Positions 32,490-41,001 of a stretch of 64,000 nucleotides of DNA are shown here, in pieces. The number at the start of each line of letters is the position of its first letter. Within the stretch, counting starts at the first letter, position 1. A program made the translations under genes and the position numbers. Under the pieces are notes generated by a model. The model had not been told where the DNA came from, did not search any database, and was given only the letters and a program-made list of their open reading frames with translations. The DNA lies in assembly GCA_028688015.1 (NCBI GenBank), contig JAQTZB010000005.1, positions 18,561 through 82,560 on the forward strand, read 5' to 3'. The DNA comes from Elusimicrobiales bacterium (GTDB lineage Bacteria > Elusimicrobiota > Elusimicrobia > Elusimicrobiales > UBA9959).

Positions 32490-33350
32490 ATGAAATTCAA
32501 ACCGGCTAAAAAGCAATTCATGTTCGGCGACCTGCCCGGCCCCGAGGGGGCCGCCTTCGTAATCCTGCCGGTGCCCTACGAGCGCACCGTCTCTTACGGC
32601 AAAGGCACGGGCCGGGGCCCCGCGGCCATCATAGACGCTTCCTGGCAGCTGGAGCTGTGGGACGAGGAGACCAAGACCGAGACCTGCCGCCGAGGCATCT
32701 TCACGGCCGCGCCGGTGAACTGCGCCCTGCCCGAGGCCAAGTTCTTCCCGCACCTGGAGAAGACCGTGGAGGGACTGCTCTCTTCCACGAAAGCCCTGCC
32801 GTTCTTCATAGGCGGCGAGCACAGCGTCACGCAGGCCCTGCTGCCGCCCTTCATCCGCCGCCACAAAAATCTCTCCATCCTGCACTTCGACGCGCACGCC
32901 GACCTGCGCGTGGCCTACCACGGCAACCGCCGCAGCCACGCCTGCGCCGTGTACCCCGCCTCCCGCACCAACCGGGTGGTACAGGTGGGAATCCGCAGCG
33001 TGGGGCACGACGAAAAACAGTTCCACAACTCCGGCAACGTGATCACCCACCTGATGCACGAGAACCTGGACCTCGCAAAACTGGAGCGCCAGGTGCTGCG
33101 GGAGCTTACGGATACCGTCTACCTGACCATAGACGTCGACGGCTTCGACCCTTCGGTCATGCCGGGCACGGGTACGCCGCAGCCAGGCGGCTTCGGCTGG
33201 TACGAGGCCCTGCGCCTCTTCAAGGCCGTCTGCGCCGCCAGGAAGGTGGTAGGGGTGGACGTGGTGGAGACCGCCCCGGTCAAGGGCTCCAACGTGTCCG
33301 AGCTGACCGCGGCCAAGCTGATCTACCGCCTGATGGGCTACCTGGGCTGA
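32490..33350 (+). CDS. speB: Agmatinase (ureohydrolase)
   Basis: The 286-residue binuclear manganese hydrolase turns agmatine into putrescine and urea. Metal-binding motifs are GGEHS, FDAHADLR and TIDVDGFDPSVMPGTGTPQPGG. It follows the arginine decarboxylase by 60 bases. Together they give a second route to putrescine, which hss then consumes. The intergenic GCCCGGCGGCGGGCCCGGC is palindromic and might be a weak hairpin. Confidence 0.92.
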   Translation: MKFKPAKKQFMFGDLPGPEGAAFVILPVPYERTVSYGKGTGRGPAAIIDASWQLELWDEETKTETCRRGIFTAAPVNCALPEAKFFPHLEKTVEGLLSSTKALPFFIGGEHSVTQALLPPFIRRHKNLSILHFDAHADLRVAYHGNRRSHACAVYPASRTNRVVQVGIRSVGHDEKQFHNSGNVITHLMHENLDLAKLERQVLRELTDTVYLTIDVDGFDPSVMPGTGTPQPGGFGWYEALRLFKAVCAARKVVGVDVVETAPVKGSNVSELTAAKLIYRLMGYLG

Positions 33351-33365
33351 GCCGGCCCGCCAAAA

Positions 33366-33403
33366 AAGAAAAACCGCGGGGCTGCCCGTGGTTTTTTATT
33401 TTC
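33366..33403. terminator. Bidirectional intrinsic terminator
   Basis: AAAAACCGCGGG/CCCGTGGTTTTTT with a GCTG loop sits between speB and the convergent 96-residue gene, and is A-rich on one side and T-rich on the other. Confidence 0.88.
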
Positions 33404-33412
33404 TTACGGCGC

Positions 33413-33703
33413 TTAGAGCGAGCCGTGGAGCCAGGGCACCTCGGCCTTGGCGGCGGCGATAGCCGCGTCCATGGAAGGATACTCCTCGACATGGCCGTGC
33501 TTCATGGGGATCCAGCACTCCTCCACACCCTTGTTGTCGTAAAGTTCCTCCCGGAAGCCGTAGATGCCGTCCTCCTTGCGGTGGAAGAAACAGACGCGGT
33601 GCTTGCCGTCCGGCGCGTGCACGGTCCGCGCTAGCAATACAGTACCCCCGCCGGGGGTGCCGGCGAACATTTCTGTCAGGAATTTAAGTATCTTTTCAAG
33701 CAT
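33413..33703 (-). CDS. Hypothetical 96-aa protein
   Basis: The small soluble protein begins MLEKILKFLTEMFAG and ends in AAKAEVPWLHGSL. A GGGAGG ribosome site precedes the ATG. The middle contains HRVCFFHRKEDGIYGFREE and EECWIPMKHG, suggesting a beta-rich fold. I do not recognise a family. It is divergent from the lone receiver gene. Confidence 0.65.
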   Translation of the reverse strand: MLEKILKFLTEMFAGTPGGGTVLLARTVHAPDGKHRVCFFHRKEDGIYGFREELYDNKGVEECWIPMKHGHVEEYPSMDAAIAAAKAEVPWLHGSL

Positions 33704-33722
33704 CGGGTCCTCCCGAATTTGA

Positions 33723-33728
33723 TATTAT
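33723..33728 (+). promoter_or_regulatory. TATTAT -10, leaderless receiver gene
   Basis: TATTAT is followed by exactly six bases and the ATG at 33735, with no ribosome site. The region is shared with the divergent 96-residue gene. Confidence 0.55.
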
Positions 33729-33734
33729 TTCTGC

Positions 33735-34109
33735 ATGCCCCCGAGAAAGAAGGTCCTCGTCATAGACGACGACAAAACCATACACGCCATCCTGAAAATG
33801 GCTTTCGAGAAAGCCGGCTACCAGGTCTTTGCCGCGCTCGACGCCATGCAGGGCATGATGATGGCCAAGCAGGTGCGCCCGGAACTGATAGTATTGGACA
33901 TCATGATGCCCGCCGGCGGCGGCTTCGCCGTTTACGATCGGCTGCAGATGATGTCCGGCTCCTTCCAGGTCCCCTTCCTGATCTACTCGTCCGTGCCCGG
34001 TTCCGAGATCATGGCCAAGATCCAGGAAGGCCCCACGGTAAAGATCCTCAGCAAGACCGCCAAGCTTGAAGAGGTCATAGCCGCCGCCAACGAACTGACC
34101 GGCGCCTGA
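33735..34109 (+). CDS. Single-domain response regulator
   Basis: The 124-residue CheY-like receiver has no output domain. The acidic pocket is VIDDDKT, the phospho-acceptor is in VLDIMMP and the conserved lysine is in ILSKT, where the usual Pro after Lys is Thr. It probably acts as a phosphorelay or protein-interaction switch. No kinase is adjacent. Confidence 0.9.
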   Translation: MPPRKKVLVIDDDKTIHAILKMAFEKAGYQVFAALDAMQGMMMAKQVRPELIVLDIMMPAGGGFAVYDRLQMMSGSFQVPFLIYSSVPGSEIMAKIQEGPTVKILSKTAKLEEVIAAANELTGA

Positions 34110-34117
34110 CCTTCACG

Positions 34118-35227
34118 CTAGAAAGTGTCGAGTTTATCGAACTCCGACACTTTTTTCTTTTCCAGCAGGTGCCCCAGGTCGCGGCTGTAGGCGAACGGAC
34201 CCTTGGGCCAGTTTAGCCCCAGCTTCACTGCCGTCTCGATATCGTACTCGGAGGCCATTATCTCCGAGGCCAGCAGCCTCGCCTCTTCCACCACCGGCCG
34301 CATCAGGTCCCCGAAGATCTCTTCCTTGAAGGTCTTCTTCAGGCCCAGGTATTTGACCAGGTTGGGCAGGATCGGGTTCTCCCCGACTATGCGCCCGTCC
34401 TCGTAAATGTAGAAGCCGATGGTGGACTTGCGGCCCAGTTGGCCGTACTGCACCAGGCGCCGCTGCGTGGGAGACGGCGCCAGCCGCTCGGGGCTACCCA
34501 GCGCGCCGTGGATGGCCTCGGTCACCTCGCAGTCGGAGTCGAGGCCGGAGAAATCCGCCATCTCGAACGGGCCCATAGCCGCCCCCGAGACTTCCCTGAA
34601 GGCGGCGTCTATCTCGTGCGGATAGCCCTTGCCCGCGTCCAGCAGCCGCAGCGCCGCCAGGATGAAGGGCCGGGACAGGCGCTCCACGATCTGCCCCGGG
34701 GTATCCTTGATGATGACCGGCGTCTTGCCGATCTTGCGCAGCAGGGCCGCCCCGGCCTCCAGGTAACCGTCCGAAGTGTGGTCGGTGCGCACCACCTCCA
34801 CCAGCAGGTTGGACCGCACCGGCTCCACGAAATGGAAGCCGAGCGTCCGGTCCCTGGGCAGCTCGGCGTATTCTATCAGCTCCGAGAGCGGCGCCGCGGA
34901 GCAGCGCGCGGCCACCACGCAGCGGGAGTCCAGGTGCGGCCGCAGCTTGGCGAAGAAGAGTTTCCGCTCGTCGGCGGACTTGGCGGAGGCCTCAATCACG
35001 ATGTCGGCCCCGTTGAACTTGGAGAGGTCCTGCACCCCCTCGATGTTGGCCAGCAGCTCTTCCTTGCCGGCCAGCTTGAGAGACCAGGAGATCTTGGCCA
35101 GCGCCACGCTGAGGCTGTCCTTGAAATCGTCGTAGAGGCGCACCTGGAAGCCGTTCTTGACGAACAGCTCCGCCGCGCCCGCCCCGGCGGTGTTGGAGCC
35201 CATTATGCCCACAGCGTTGATTTCCAT
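34118..35227 (-). CDS. 3-hydroxyacyl-CoA dehydrogenase
   Basis: The 369-residue NAD-dependent enzyme of fatty acid or butyrate-type metabolism has an N-terminal Rossmann region with IMGSNTAGAGAAELF, the catalytic His in GFHFVEPV, KDTPGQIVERL and two C-terminal helical domains. The usual NRL in the last motif is ERL here, and the glycine motif departs from GxGxxG, so the substrate range may differ. It is an isolated gene without other beta-oxidation genes nearby. Confidence 0.85.
   Translation of the reverse strand: MEINAVGIMGSNTAGAGAAELFVKNGFQVRLYDDFKDSLSVALAKISWSLKLAGKEELLANIEGVQDLSKFNGADIVIEASAKSADERKLFFAKLRPHLDSRCVVAARCSAAPLSELIEYAELPRDRTLGFHFVEPVRSNLLVEVVRTDHTSDGYLEAGAALLRKIGKTPVIIKDTPGQIVERLSRPFILAALRLLDAGKGYPHEIDAAFREVSGAAMGPFEMADFSGLDSDCEVTEAIHGALGSPERLAPSPTQRRLVQYGQLGRKSTIGFYIYEDGRIVGENPILPNLVKYLGLKKTFKEEIFGDLMRPVVEEARLLASEIMASEYDIETAVKLGLNWPKGPFAYSRDLGHLLEKKKVSEFDKLDTF
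34122..34157 (+). terminator. Terminator embedded in convergent gene end
   Basis: GTGTCG-AGTT/AACT-CGACAC with one bulged base is followed by TTTTTTC. It terminates the receiver gene on plus, while the same bases encode the last residues of the convergent dehydrogenase. Confidence 0.75.
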
Positions 35228-35243
35228 CGTTCAGTCCCCGGCC

Positions 35244-36797
35244 CTAGGCCACCCGCACTTCCTCCAGGCGCACGATCCCGTCCTTATTCAGGACTATGCG
35301 GATCCGTTCGTAGTGGATATTGAGCCGCTCTTCCCGGTTGTAATAAGTGTACTTCAGCACCAGGTTCAGGTGGTAGACGCGCGCGCAGGAAGCCGTGCGC
35401 ACGGCGCCGTCCGCGGGGTCCACGTAGGGGTAGTCCACCTCGGAGTCGTCGGCCTGCTCCACCAGGTCGCGGATATTGAAGCGCATGATGTCGTTGAGGT
35501 CGCGGCGCCGCTCGTGGCGCTTCATGATGACGTCCGGGAACAGGGCGATCTCCTTCTTGTACTTGAGCACGCGCTCCGGCTTGCCCTCCTCGTCCACCGA
35601 GGTGATGTTGTCGATGCGGCGCAGCCGCGTGATGTCGGGCGGCACATCGAGGCCGGGGATGAAGGTGACGGCCTCCTTGAGGACGCCGATGCGCGCGCTG
35701 CCCTCGGCGGAGTCCAGGATGTCTATCTTGCGGTCGGAGATCCAGCGCGTGAGGCTTCTGGAGAACAGCAGCTTCAGCCAGTCCTTGATGCGGTCCTTGA
35801 AGATGTAGCTGATCACCACGGCCAGCACGAAAGGCATGCTGTCCATGGCGTAGCGCCGCTGGAAGAACAGCGTGACCAGCACGGCGAACAGCATGGCCCC
35901 GCCGGCCGCGAGCCCGAAGAAGACCTGCGTCAGGCTCTCCCACTCGGAGAACTCGGCCTTGAGGTAGAGCACGCCGGACATGAATTTCTTCAGCACGCCC
36001 CGGCGGTAGATGATGGTCTCGTTGGAGGAGCCGGGCACCAGCACGGACGGGTATTTCATGGCCTGGCGATAGCGGTTCTGCGCGGTCACGATGGCAAGCA
36101 CGCCGGCCTCAACGTCCCGGAACCGCGCCAGGGCCTCCGGGCTGGTCCGCAGCGCCTCTATCAGCGAGGTCAGGTATTCCTCCAGGATCAGGCTGACGTA
36201 CTCGTCCAGGAACGCCATAGTCTCGCGCACCTTCAACGGCACGGCAGGGTCCGAGATCTCCGCCTTCAGCGAGGAAAGGGCCGTCTCGAGCCCCTTCAGG
36301 TCGCCCAGGAAGTTGCCGAGGCCCTCGCCCACGAACAGCTTGCGCTGCGCGGCCGGCACCGCCTGGCTGTAAGTTGCCAGCCCGTCCACGAAAACCTTGA
36401 CGTAGTCGCGGATCTCGCCGCGGATGATGCAGCCCAGCAGCCGCAGCTCGTCGCAGATCTTGTCGGCCAGCTCCGGGTCTCCCGCGCCGGCCAGCACGCG
36501 GCCCAGGTCCTCGCGCACGCGGTTGAGCGGAGAGGTGGACAGGGCCGGGTCGCACAGCTTGCCGATGCTGATCTTGGGGATGCGCCAGCGGATGTAGCGC
36601 TGGCTGGCGTTGTAGAACTTTTCCTTGCCGTAATTGTGGGGCCCGATGTTGAGGGAGCGCGGGATGAAGAAGTAGGTTTCCACCTCGTAGGAGCTGCGGG
36701 CCGAGGCGTCCAGGTCTATGTCGAGCTTCACCTCGAAGCGGTGGCGGTCGTGCAGTTTGATCCGCGAGTCCAAAATATCGTTCTGGTCTTCAATCAT
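35244..36797 (-). CDS. Large membrane protein of unknown function
   Basis: The 517-residue product has a cytosolic-looking N-terminal domain of about 290 residues (KLDIDLDASARSSYEVETYF, helical middle). Two close transmembrane helices follow at about 295-345 (FFGLAAGGAMLFAVLVTLFF and MPFVLAVVISYIF), then a basic loop KDRIKDWLKLLFSRSLTRW and a C-terminal beta-rich domain. I do not recognise the family. It lies 16 bases upstream of the dehydrogenase gene on the same strand. Confidence 0.8.
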   Translation of the reverse strand: MIEDQNDILDSRIKLHDRHRFEVKLDIDLDASARSSYEVETYFFIPRSLNIGPHNYGKEKFYNASQRYIRWRIPKISIGKLCDPALSTSPLNRVREDLGRVLAGAGDPELADKICDELRLLGCIIRGEIRDYVKVFVDGLATYSQAVPAAQRKLFVGEGLGNFLGDLKGLETALSSLKAEISDPAVPLKVRETMAFLDEYVSLILEEYLTSLIEALRTSPEALARFRDVEAGVLAIVTAQNRYRQAMKYPSVLVPGSSNETIIYRRGVLKKFMSGVLYLKAEFSEWESLTQVFFGLAAGGAMLFAVLVTLFFQRRYAMDSMPFVLAVVISYIFKDRIKDWLKLLFSRSLTRWISDRKIDILDSAEGSARIGVLKEAVTFIPGLDVPPDITRLRRIDNITSVDEEGKPERVLKYKKEIALFPDVIMKRHERRRDLNDIMRFNIRDLVEQADDSEVDYPYVDPADGAVRTASCARVYHLNLVLKYTYYNREERLNIHYERIRIVLNKDGIVRLEEVRVA

Positions 36798-36873
36798 AAG
36801 GATACGGCTGCGCTTATCATTCTATATATATTAAGCCTCCGCCGCCATACCGGCGGCCTCAAGGCGGAAAAGC

Positions 36874-36903
36874 AAAAGCCCCGCGTGGAAGCGGGGCCTT
36901 TTG
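36874..36903 (-). terminator. Terminator after the subtilase gene
   Basis: AAAAGCCCCGC/GCGGGGCCTTTT with a short loop sits ten bases past the subtilase stop. A second hairpin, GCCGCC/GGCGGC, lies at 36841-36857. Confidence 0.85.
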
Positions 36904-36913
36904 TTCACGGAGG

Positions 36914-38158
36914 TCAGTTCCCGGAAAGGAGCAGGCGGGCCAGGCCGGTGGCCGTAGGGACGCCGGCGCCCTGGTGCTCTGGCGGCAGGCCCAGGTCGAA
37001 GGCCGCCCCCCGCAGTGCAGACAGCAGCGCGGGTTCGCCCTTGGCGCCCATGCTCACGGCAAGCGCCGCGAGGCCGGAGACCTGCGGGGCGGCCTGAGAG
37101 GTGCCGGCGGCCACCATGAACTTGCCGCCCGGGGCGGCCGAGAAGATCTTGTGGCCGGGGGCGATAAAATCCACCTCGGGCCCGCGGCAGGAAAACCCGG
37201 TTATCGCGTTGGTGAAGTCCATGGCGGAAACGGCCACGGCGTCCTCGTAGGCCGCCGGGTAGTTCACCGGCCCGCCGTCGTTGCCGGCCGCGCAGACCAC
37301 CAGCACGCCGGCCTTGCGCGCCGCCTTGACGGCCTTGGCCTGCGCCTCGAAAAACTTTGATGAACCCAGGCTCATATTGATAACGTCGGGCCGCTGGCGC
37401 ACGGCCCACTCGATGCCCTCTATGATCTGCGACACCTTGCCGGTGCCGCTGCTGTTGAGCACCTTCACCGGGATGACCTTCGCCTCCGGGGCCAGGCCGG
37501 CCATGCCGCTCCAGTTCAGAGCGCCGGCTATGATGCCGGAGACGTGCGTGCCGTGGCCCTTGTCGTCCATCGGCGCCGCGCCCGGGGCGAGCACGTTATA
37601 GCCGGACAGGCAGTTGGGGGCCAGGTCCGGGTGGGAGCAGTCCACGCCGGTATCCAGCACGGCCACGCGGGCGCCGGCGCCCTTGGCCCTGTCCCAGACC
37701 TTGACGGCCCCCAGCTTCACCACGCTCCAGGGGAGGCGGTCTATCTTGCCTTCGCTGTTGGCGGTGCTGTAGAAGAAGGGGGCTTCGGCCGCGGTCGTGG
37801 AGACCGCCGGGGGCTGGGCAAGCGGCGGCTGAACGGCCGGCGGCTCGCCGGCCCGGAGAGCGGCCTGCGCGGCCTCCAGCGTCAGCGCCTCTTCCGAGGC
37901 CAGCCAGTAAAGTTCCAGGTCGTCCTCGGCCGACTCCACCCCGCGGGCGCGGGCCAGGTCGGCCGCCCGTCTTTCGTCGGGGAAATCGGCCAGCACGCCG
38001 TTGATAAAAGGAAATTCCTTAACGATCCTGCCGCCGCGGCTTTCTATGACGCCGGCGCGGGCGGCGGCGTCCAGGCCATCGGCGAAGGTCACTATTTTCT
38101 GCCCGGCGGCGGCCGGCAGGGAGAGGGCGAGCGGGAGCAGGAGGCTGAAGATTTTCAT
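36914..38158 (-). CDS. Subtilisin-like serine protease (S8), secreted
   Basis: The 414-residue preproenzyme has a signal peptide to about residue 19 and an inhibitor I9-type propeptide to about 85. A Pro/Ala linker follows, then the S8 domain with Asp169 (VAVLDTGVD), His202 (GHGTHVSG) and Ser354 (AGTSQAAP). Oxyanion Asn is in AAGNDGG. The protease is probably exported and self-activated. It is monocistronic, with a terminator right after the stop. Confidence 0.95.
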   Translation of the reverse strand: MKIFSLLLPLALSLPAAAGQKIVTFADGLDAAARAGVIESRGGRIVKEFPFINGVLADFPDERRAADLARARGVESAEDDLELYWLASEEALTLEAAQAALRAGEPPAVQPPLAQPPAVSTTAAEAPFFYSTANSEGKIDRLPWSVVKLGAVKVWDRAKGAGARVAVLDTGVDCSHPDLAPNCLSGYNVLAPGAAPMDDKGHGTHVSGIIAGALNWSGMAGLAPEAKVIPVKVLNSSGTGKVSQIIEGIEWAVRQRPDVINMSLGSSKFFEAQAKAVKAARKAGVLVVCAAGNDGGPVNYPAAYEDAVAVSAMDFTNAITGFSCRGPEVDFIAPGHKIFSAAPGGKFMVAAGTSQAAPQVSGLAALAVSMGAKGEPALLSALRGAAFDLGLPPEHQGAGVPTATGLARLLLSGN

Positions 38159-38215
38159 TGCAGGGATTATTTTAGCAATTTACGCGGCAGCGAAACCCGG
38201 GCCTGCGCACGGACC

Positions 38216-40027
38216 TCAGTCCGCGGCCGGCTCTGGCTTGCCCAGGAAGGAGGTTCCCTTCAGCGGCAGGAAGACGCGCGGGTCTTTTTCCTTGCTGAAG
38301 CTGGTCCTGAAATCGTCCATGAAGAAGTTCAGGTTATAGGGCTTGAACTTCACGGTCAGCACCCTGACCATCTTGCGGATGAGGTCTTTCTTGTCGTGGC
38401 CCAGCTTGTCGTAGAGGCAGGTCAGCAGGTAGACATGCTCGTTGCCGATGGCCCGGTAGGTGGCCACCGAGTCGATCTTGGCGGCCACGGCCCGCACGGA
38501 CTCCACCACCTGCCGATTCTTCTCCTCCCAGCCCAGCCCGCCGACCTCCTCGAACTTCATGGAATACTGCTCCACGATGCGGTACAGGGGGTAAAAGAAG
38601 TTCATGAACTGCAGCGGCGGGTAAGGCAGCACCTTGACGCCGAACTTCTTCTGCTCGCGGAAGAAGCGCGAGTTGGGGTAGAGGTAGAAGGGGTTGAGGG
38701 TGTAAACGTCTACGAACTCTTTGATGTCGTCGATCAGCGCCAAATTGGCCGCCACGTCCCGCGGCGTCTCGGTGGGAAAGCCGGCTATCAGCTCGATGTG
38801 GTTCCAGATGCCTATCTTGTGCGAGTACTCCAGGTACTTGCGCGCCCGCTCCACGGTGATGCCCTTGTTGATGTAGTTCAGCAGCCGCTGGCTGCCGCTC
38901 TCCACGCCGTAAGTCAGTTTGATGGCGCCGGCGGCGCGCATCTTGTCCAGCAGCCGCTCGTCGATGACGCGCAGATTGGCGCAGTCGAACCATTTCAGGC
39001 CCAGCTTGTACTTCACCATCTTGTCGCAGAGCTCTTCGGCGCGCTTGTAATAGTTGTTGAAGGAGGAATTGACGAAGTAGACGCCGGTGACGCCCTTTTC
39101 TTTCAGCGCCTGCAGTTCGTCAATGACCTGGTCCACGGACTTGATGTCCGAGGGCAGCTTGTTGTTGTTCTCGCAGAAGGCGCAGGCGCCGGGGCAGGTG
39201 AGCTCGAAGGCGTAGGAGGCTATCAGGTGCCGCTTGTCGTTCTTGACCAGCTTCTTGATGAACGGGAAATCGGAATTGTACTTGGAGAAGATCTCGCCGT
39301 CGTAGGCCTTGTACTTCTCCAGGATGCGGTCGTCGTAGCGCGGCCGGGGCGCGTAGGGCCGGCGCCCTTCGAGCGCGGGATAGCTGCGCAGGCGCGCGCC
39401 GCGGCGCACCACGGTGCCGGTGAAGGCGGCCTTTTGCCCGGCCACGTCCTTCATGATCTCCAGCAGGGCCTTCTCCCCCCAGTCGGCGTAGGCCCCGTAG
39501 TCGAAGCAAGGGTAGCGCCGCATCAGGTAGAAGAAAGCCTCTTTGGGCATGCCCCGGTAGCCGATGACGGTTTTGGCCCCGAACTTGTCGCGCGCCGCCC
39601 GCGCGAGCAGGGCGCAGAAATTTATGATCAGCGGCTCGGCCCGGATGTCCACCAAAGTGATACCCACCAGGTCGGGCCGGCCCAGGTCCAGCCCGGCCAG
39701 CAGCAGGGCGGCCATGCGGTCCAGCTGCGCCTTCAGCTTGGGGGACGCTTTCCCGTTAACGTAGGACCAGAGCGCGTCCCGGTCGTACATCAGCGCCAGC
39801 TGCGCCTTGGAGAATTTATACTGAAGCTTGTCGAACCACTCTTTTTCGGCGTCCACCTGCGCGGGCACGCCGCCGGCGGCCGCCACGGCGTCGGCCAACA
39901 CCGCTATGGTCATGTTGGGCGGCGGGATGGGTTCGGAGATCTTCTGGTCTCCCGGCGGGTACACCAGCGCCACCCGCAGTTTTTTTTGTATGAGGTCCAT
40001 AAACAGGCCGCGGCGCGGCGTTTTCAC
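38216..40027 (-). CDS. B12-binding-type radical SAM protein
   Basis: The 603-residue product has an N-terminal cobalamin-binding-like region (about 15-200) and a radical SAM core with CPGACAFC (C278, C282, C285) followed by ENNNKLPSD. A long C-terminal extension of about 150 residues has no recognisable motif. The first codon is GTG. An internal ATG nine codons later is equally plausible because no ribosome site marks either. It is divergent from the U32 genes, separated by 77 bases, which suggests a shared process. Confidence 0.82.
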   Translation of the reverse strand: MKTPRRGLFMDLIQKKLRVALVYPPGDQKISEPIPPPNMTIAVLADAVAAAGGVPAQVDAEKEWFDKLQYKFSKAQLALMYDRDALWSYVNGKASPKLKAQLDRMAALLLAGLDLGRPDLVGITLVDIRAEPLIINFCALLARAARDKFGAKTVIGYRGMPKEAFFYLMRRYPCFDYGAYADWGEKALLEIMKDVAGQKAAFTGTVVRRGARLRSYPALEGRRPYAPRPRYDDRILEKYKAYDGEIFSKYNSDFPFIKKLVKNDKRHLIASYAFELTCPGACAFCENNNKLPSDIKSVDQVIDELQALKEKGVTGVYFVNSSFNNYYKRAEELCDKMVKYKLGLKWFDCANLRVIDERLLDKMRAAGAIKLTYGVESGSQRLLNYINKGITVERARKYLEYSHKIGIWNHIELIAGFPTETPRDVAANLALIDDIKEFVDVYTLNPFYLYPNSRFFREQKKFGVKVLPYPPLQFMNFFYPLYRIVEQYSMKFEEVGGLGWEEKNRQVVESVRAVAAKIDSVATYRAIGNEHVYLLTCLYDKLGHDKKDLIRKMVRVLTVKFKPYNLNFFMDDFRTSFSKEKDPRVFLPLKGTSFLGKPEPAAD

Positions 40028-40047
40028 AGCCGACCCGACTGGTATGA

Positions 40048-40053
40048 TATAAT
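40048..40053 (+). promoter_or_regulatory. TATAAT -10 upstream of U32 cluster
   Basis: TATAAT on plus would start RNA near 40060, 45 bases before the first U32 gene. The same AT-rich spot reads TATCAT on minus toward the radical SAM gene. Confidence 0.45.
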
Positions 40054-40104
40054 TTACTATCCCGTCGCGGCAACAGCGCCACGGCGGGGCCGGCGGGCAC
40101 GATA

Positions 40105-41001
40105 ATGCGCATAACCGTAGGGATAAAATCCTTCAAAGAAGCCGAATATTTCCTCAACCGCGGGGCCGACGAGATCTATTTCAGCCTGAAGTCGGTGCCG
40201 GGGCACCGGCAGGCCGCTTTCGCCAGCGAAGCAGAGCTGCTGGACTCGGTGCGGCTGGCGCGCCGGCTGCGCAAGAAAAGCCTGCTCGGCATGAACGCCG
40301 TCTACCCGCGCGAAAAATACCCGGTGCTGCTCAAGCACGCGCGCAGCATGATAGACCACGGCATGGACGGGCTCATCGTGCGCGACCCGGCGCTGCTGGA
40401 ATACTTCAACGCCAAGAATTTCCGCCCCTTCTTCGTGGCCAGCATCCTGTGCGCCTGCTTCAATTCCCAGACCATGGCCTTCTACCAGGCGCTCGGTGTG
40501 CGGCGCTTCGCCTTTCACAGCCAGCTGCTGCCGGCCGATCTGAAACCGATGCTCGCCAACGCCAAAAAGACGGAGGCCGAGGTCTTTCCTCCCTGCATCT
40601 TCCTGGCCGCCAACCTGGTGCCCTACTGCCTGTGCCCCTACCCCGAGTCCAGGGATCCGGGCGGCGCCAAGCTCCCCGACCACGCCTGCACCCTTAAATA
40701 CAAATGCGGCGGGCAGGATTTCCGCATGCTCGACTCCGACCTTTATTTCCAGGCCGGCATGTTCTACGATTTTCACAAGATGGGCGTGCAGTGGCTCAAG
40801 GTGCCCCGCCAGCAGAACACGCCCAAGCTGATAGCAGATTTCGAGATCACCCGCTACCTGAACGAGCTGCTCGACAAGGGCATAGACAGGCAGACCTTCT
40901 CGGTGGCTGTGGCGGAGCTGGTAAAGCGCGTGGACATGAACAAATATGGAAAAAGCTATCATTTTAAGCCCTTCCCGGCTGCGCCTGCCCGGGGCGCTTG
41001 A
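40105..41001 (+). CDS. U32 family protein A1
   Basis: The 298-residue protein is of the peptidase U32 superfamily, judged from GADEIYFSLKSVP, a TIM-barrel-like repeat pattern and the segment FAFHSQLLPADL. The mid-protein cysteines (ILCAC, PPCIFL, PYCLCPYP, HACTLKYKC) could ligate an iron-sulfur cluster, as in UbiU and RlhA-type members. It shares clear similarity with the second copy at 41766. Its last 56 bases overlap the next gene. Confidence 0.75.
   Translation: MRITVGIKSFKEAEYFLNRGADEIYFSLKSVPGHRQAAFASEAELLDSVRLARRLRKKSLLGMNAVYPREKYPVLLKHARSMIDHGMDGLIVRDPALLEYFNAKNFRPFFVASILCACFNSQTMAFYQALGVRRFAFHSQLLPADLKPMLANAKKTEAEVFPPCIFLAANLVPYCLCPYPESRDPGGAKLPDHACTLKYKCGGQDFRMLDSDLYFQAGMFYDFHKMGVQWLKVPRQQNTPKLIADFEITRYLNELLDKGIDRQTFSVAVAELVKRVDMNKYGKSYHFKPFPAAPARGA

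Noticed and set aside
37544-40105. 853-codon plus-strand open frame opposite the subtilase and radical SAM genes
   Set aside because: It overlaps two well-supported genes on the other strand, including their catalytic motifs, so it is a shadow.
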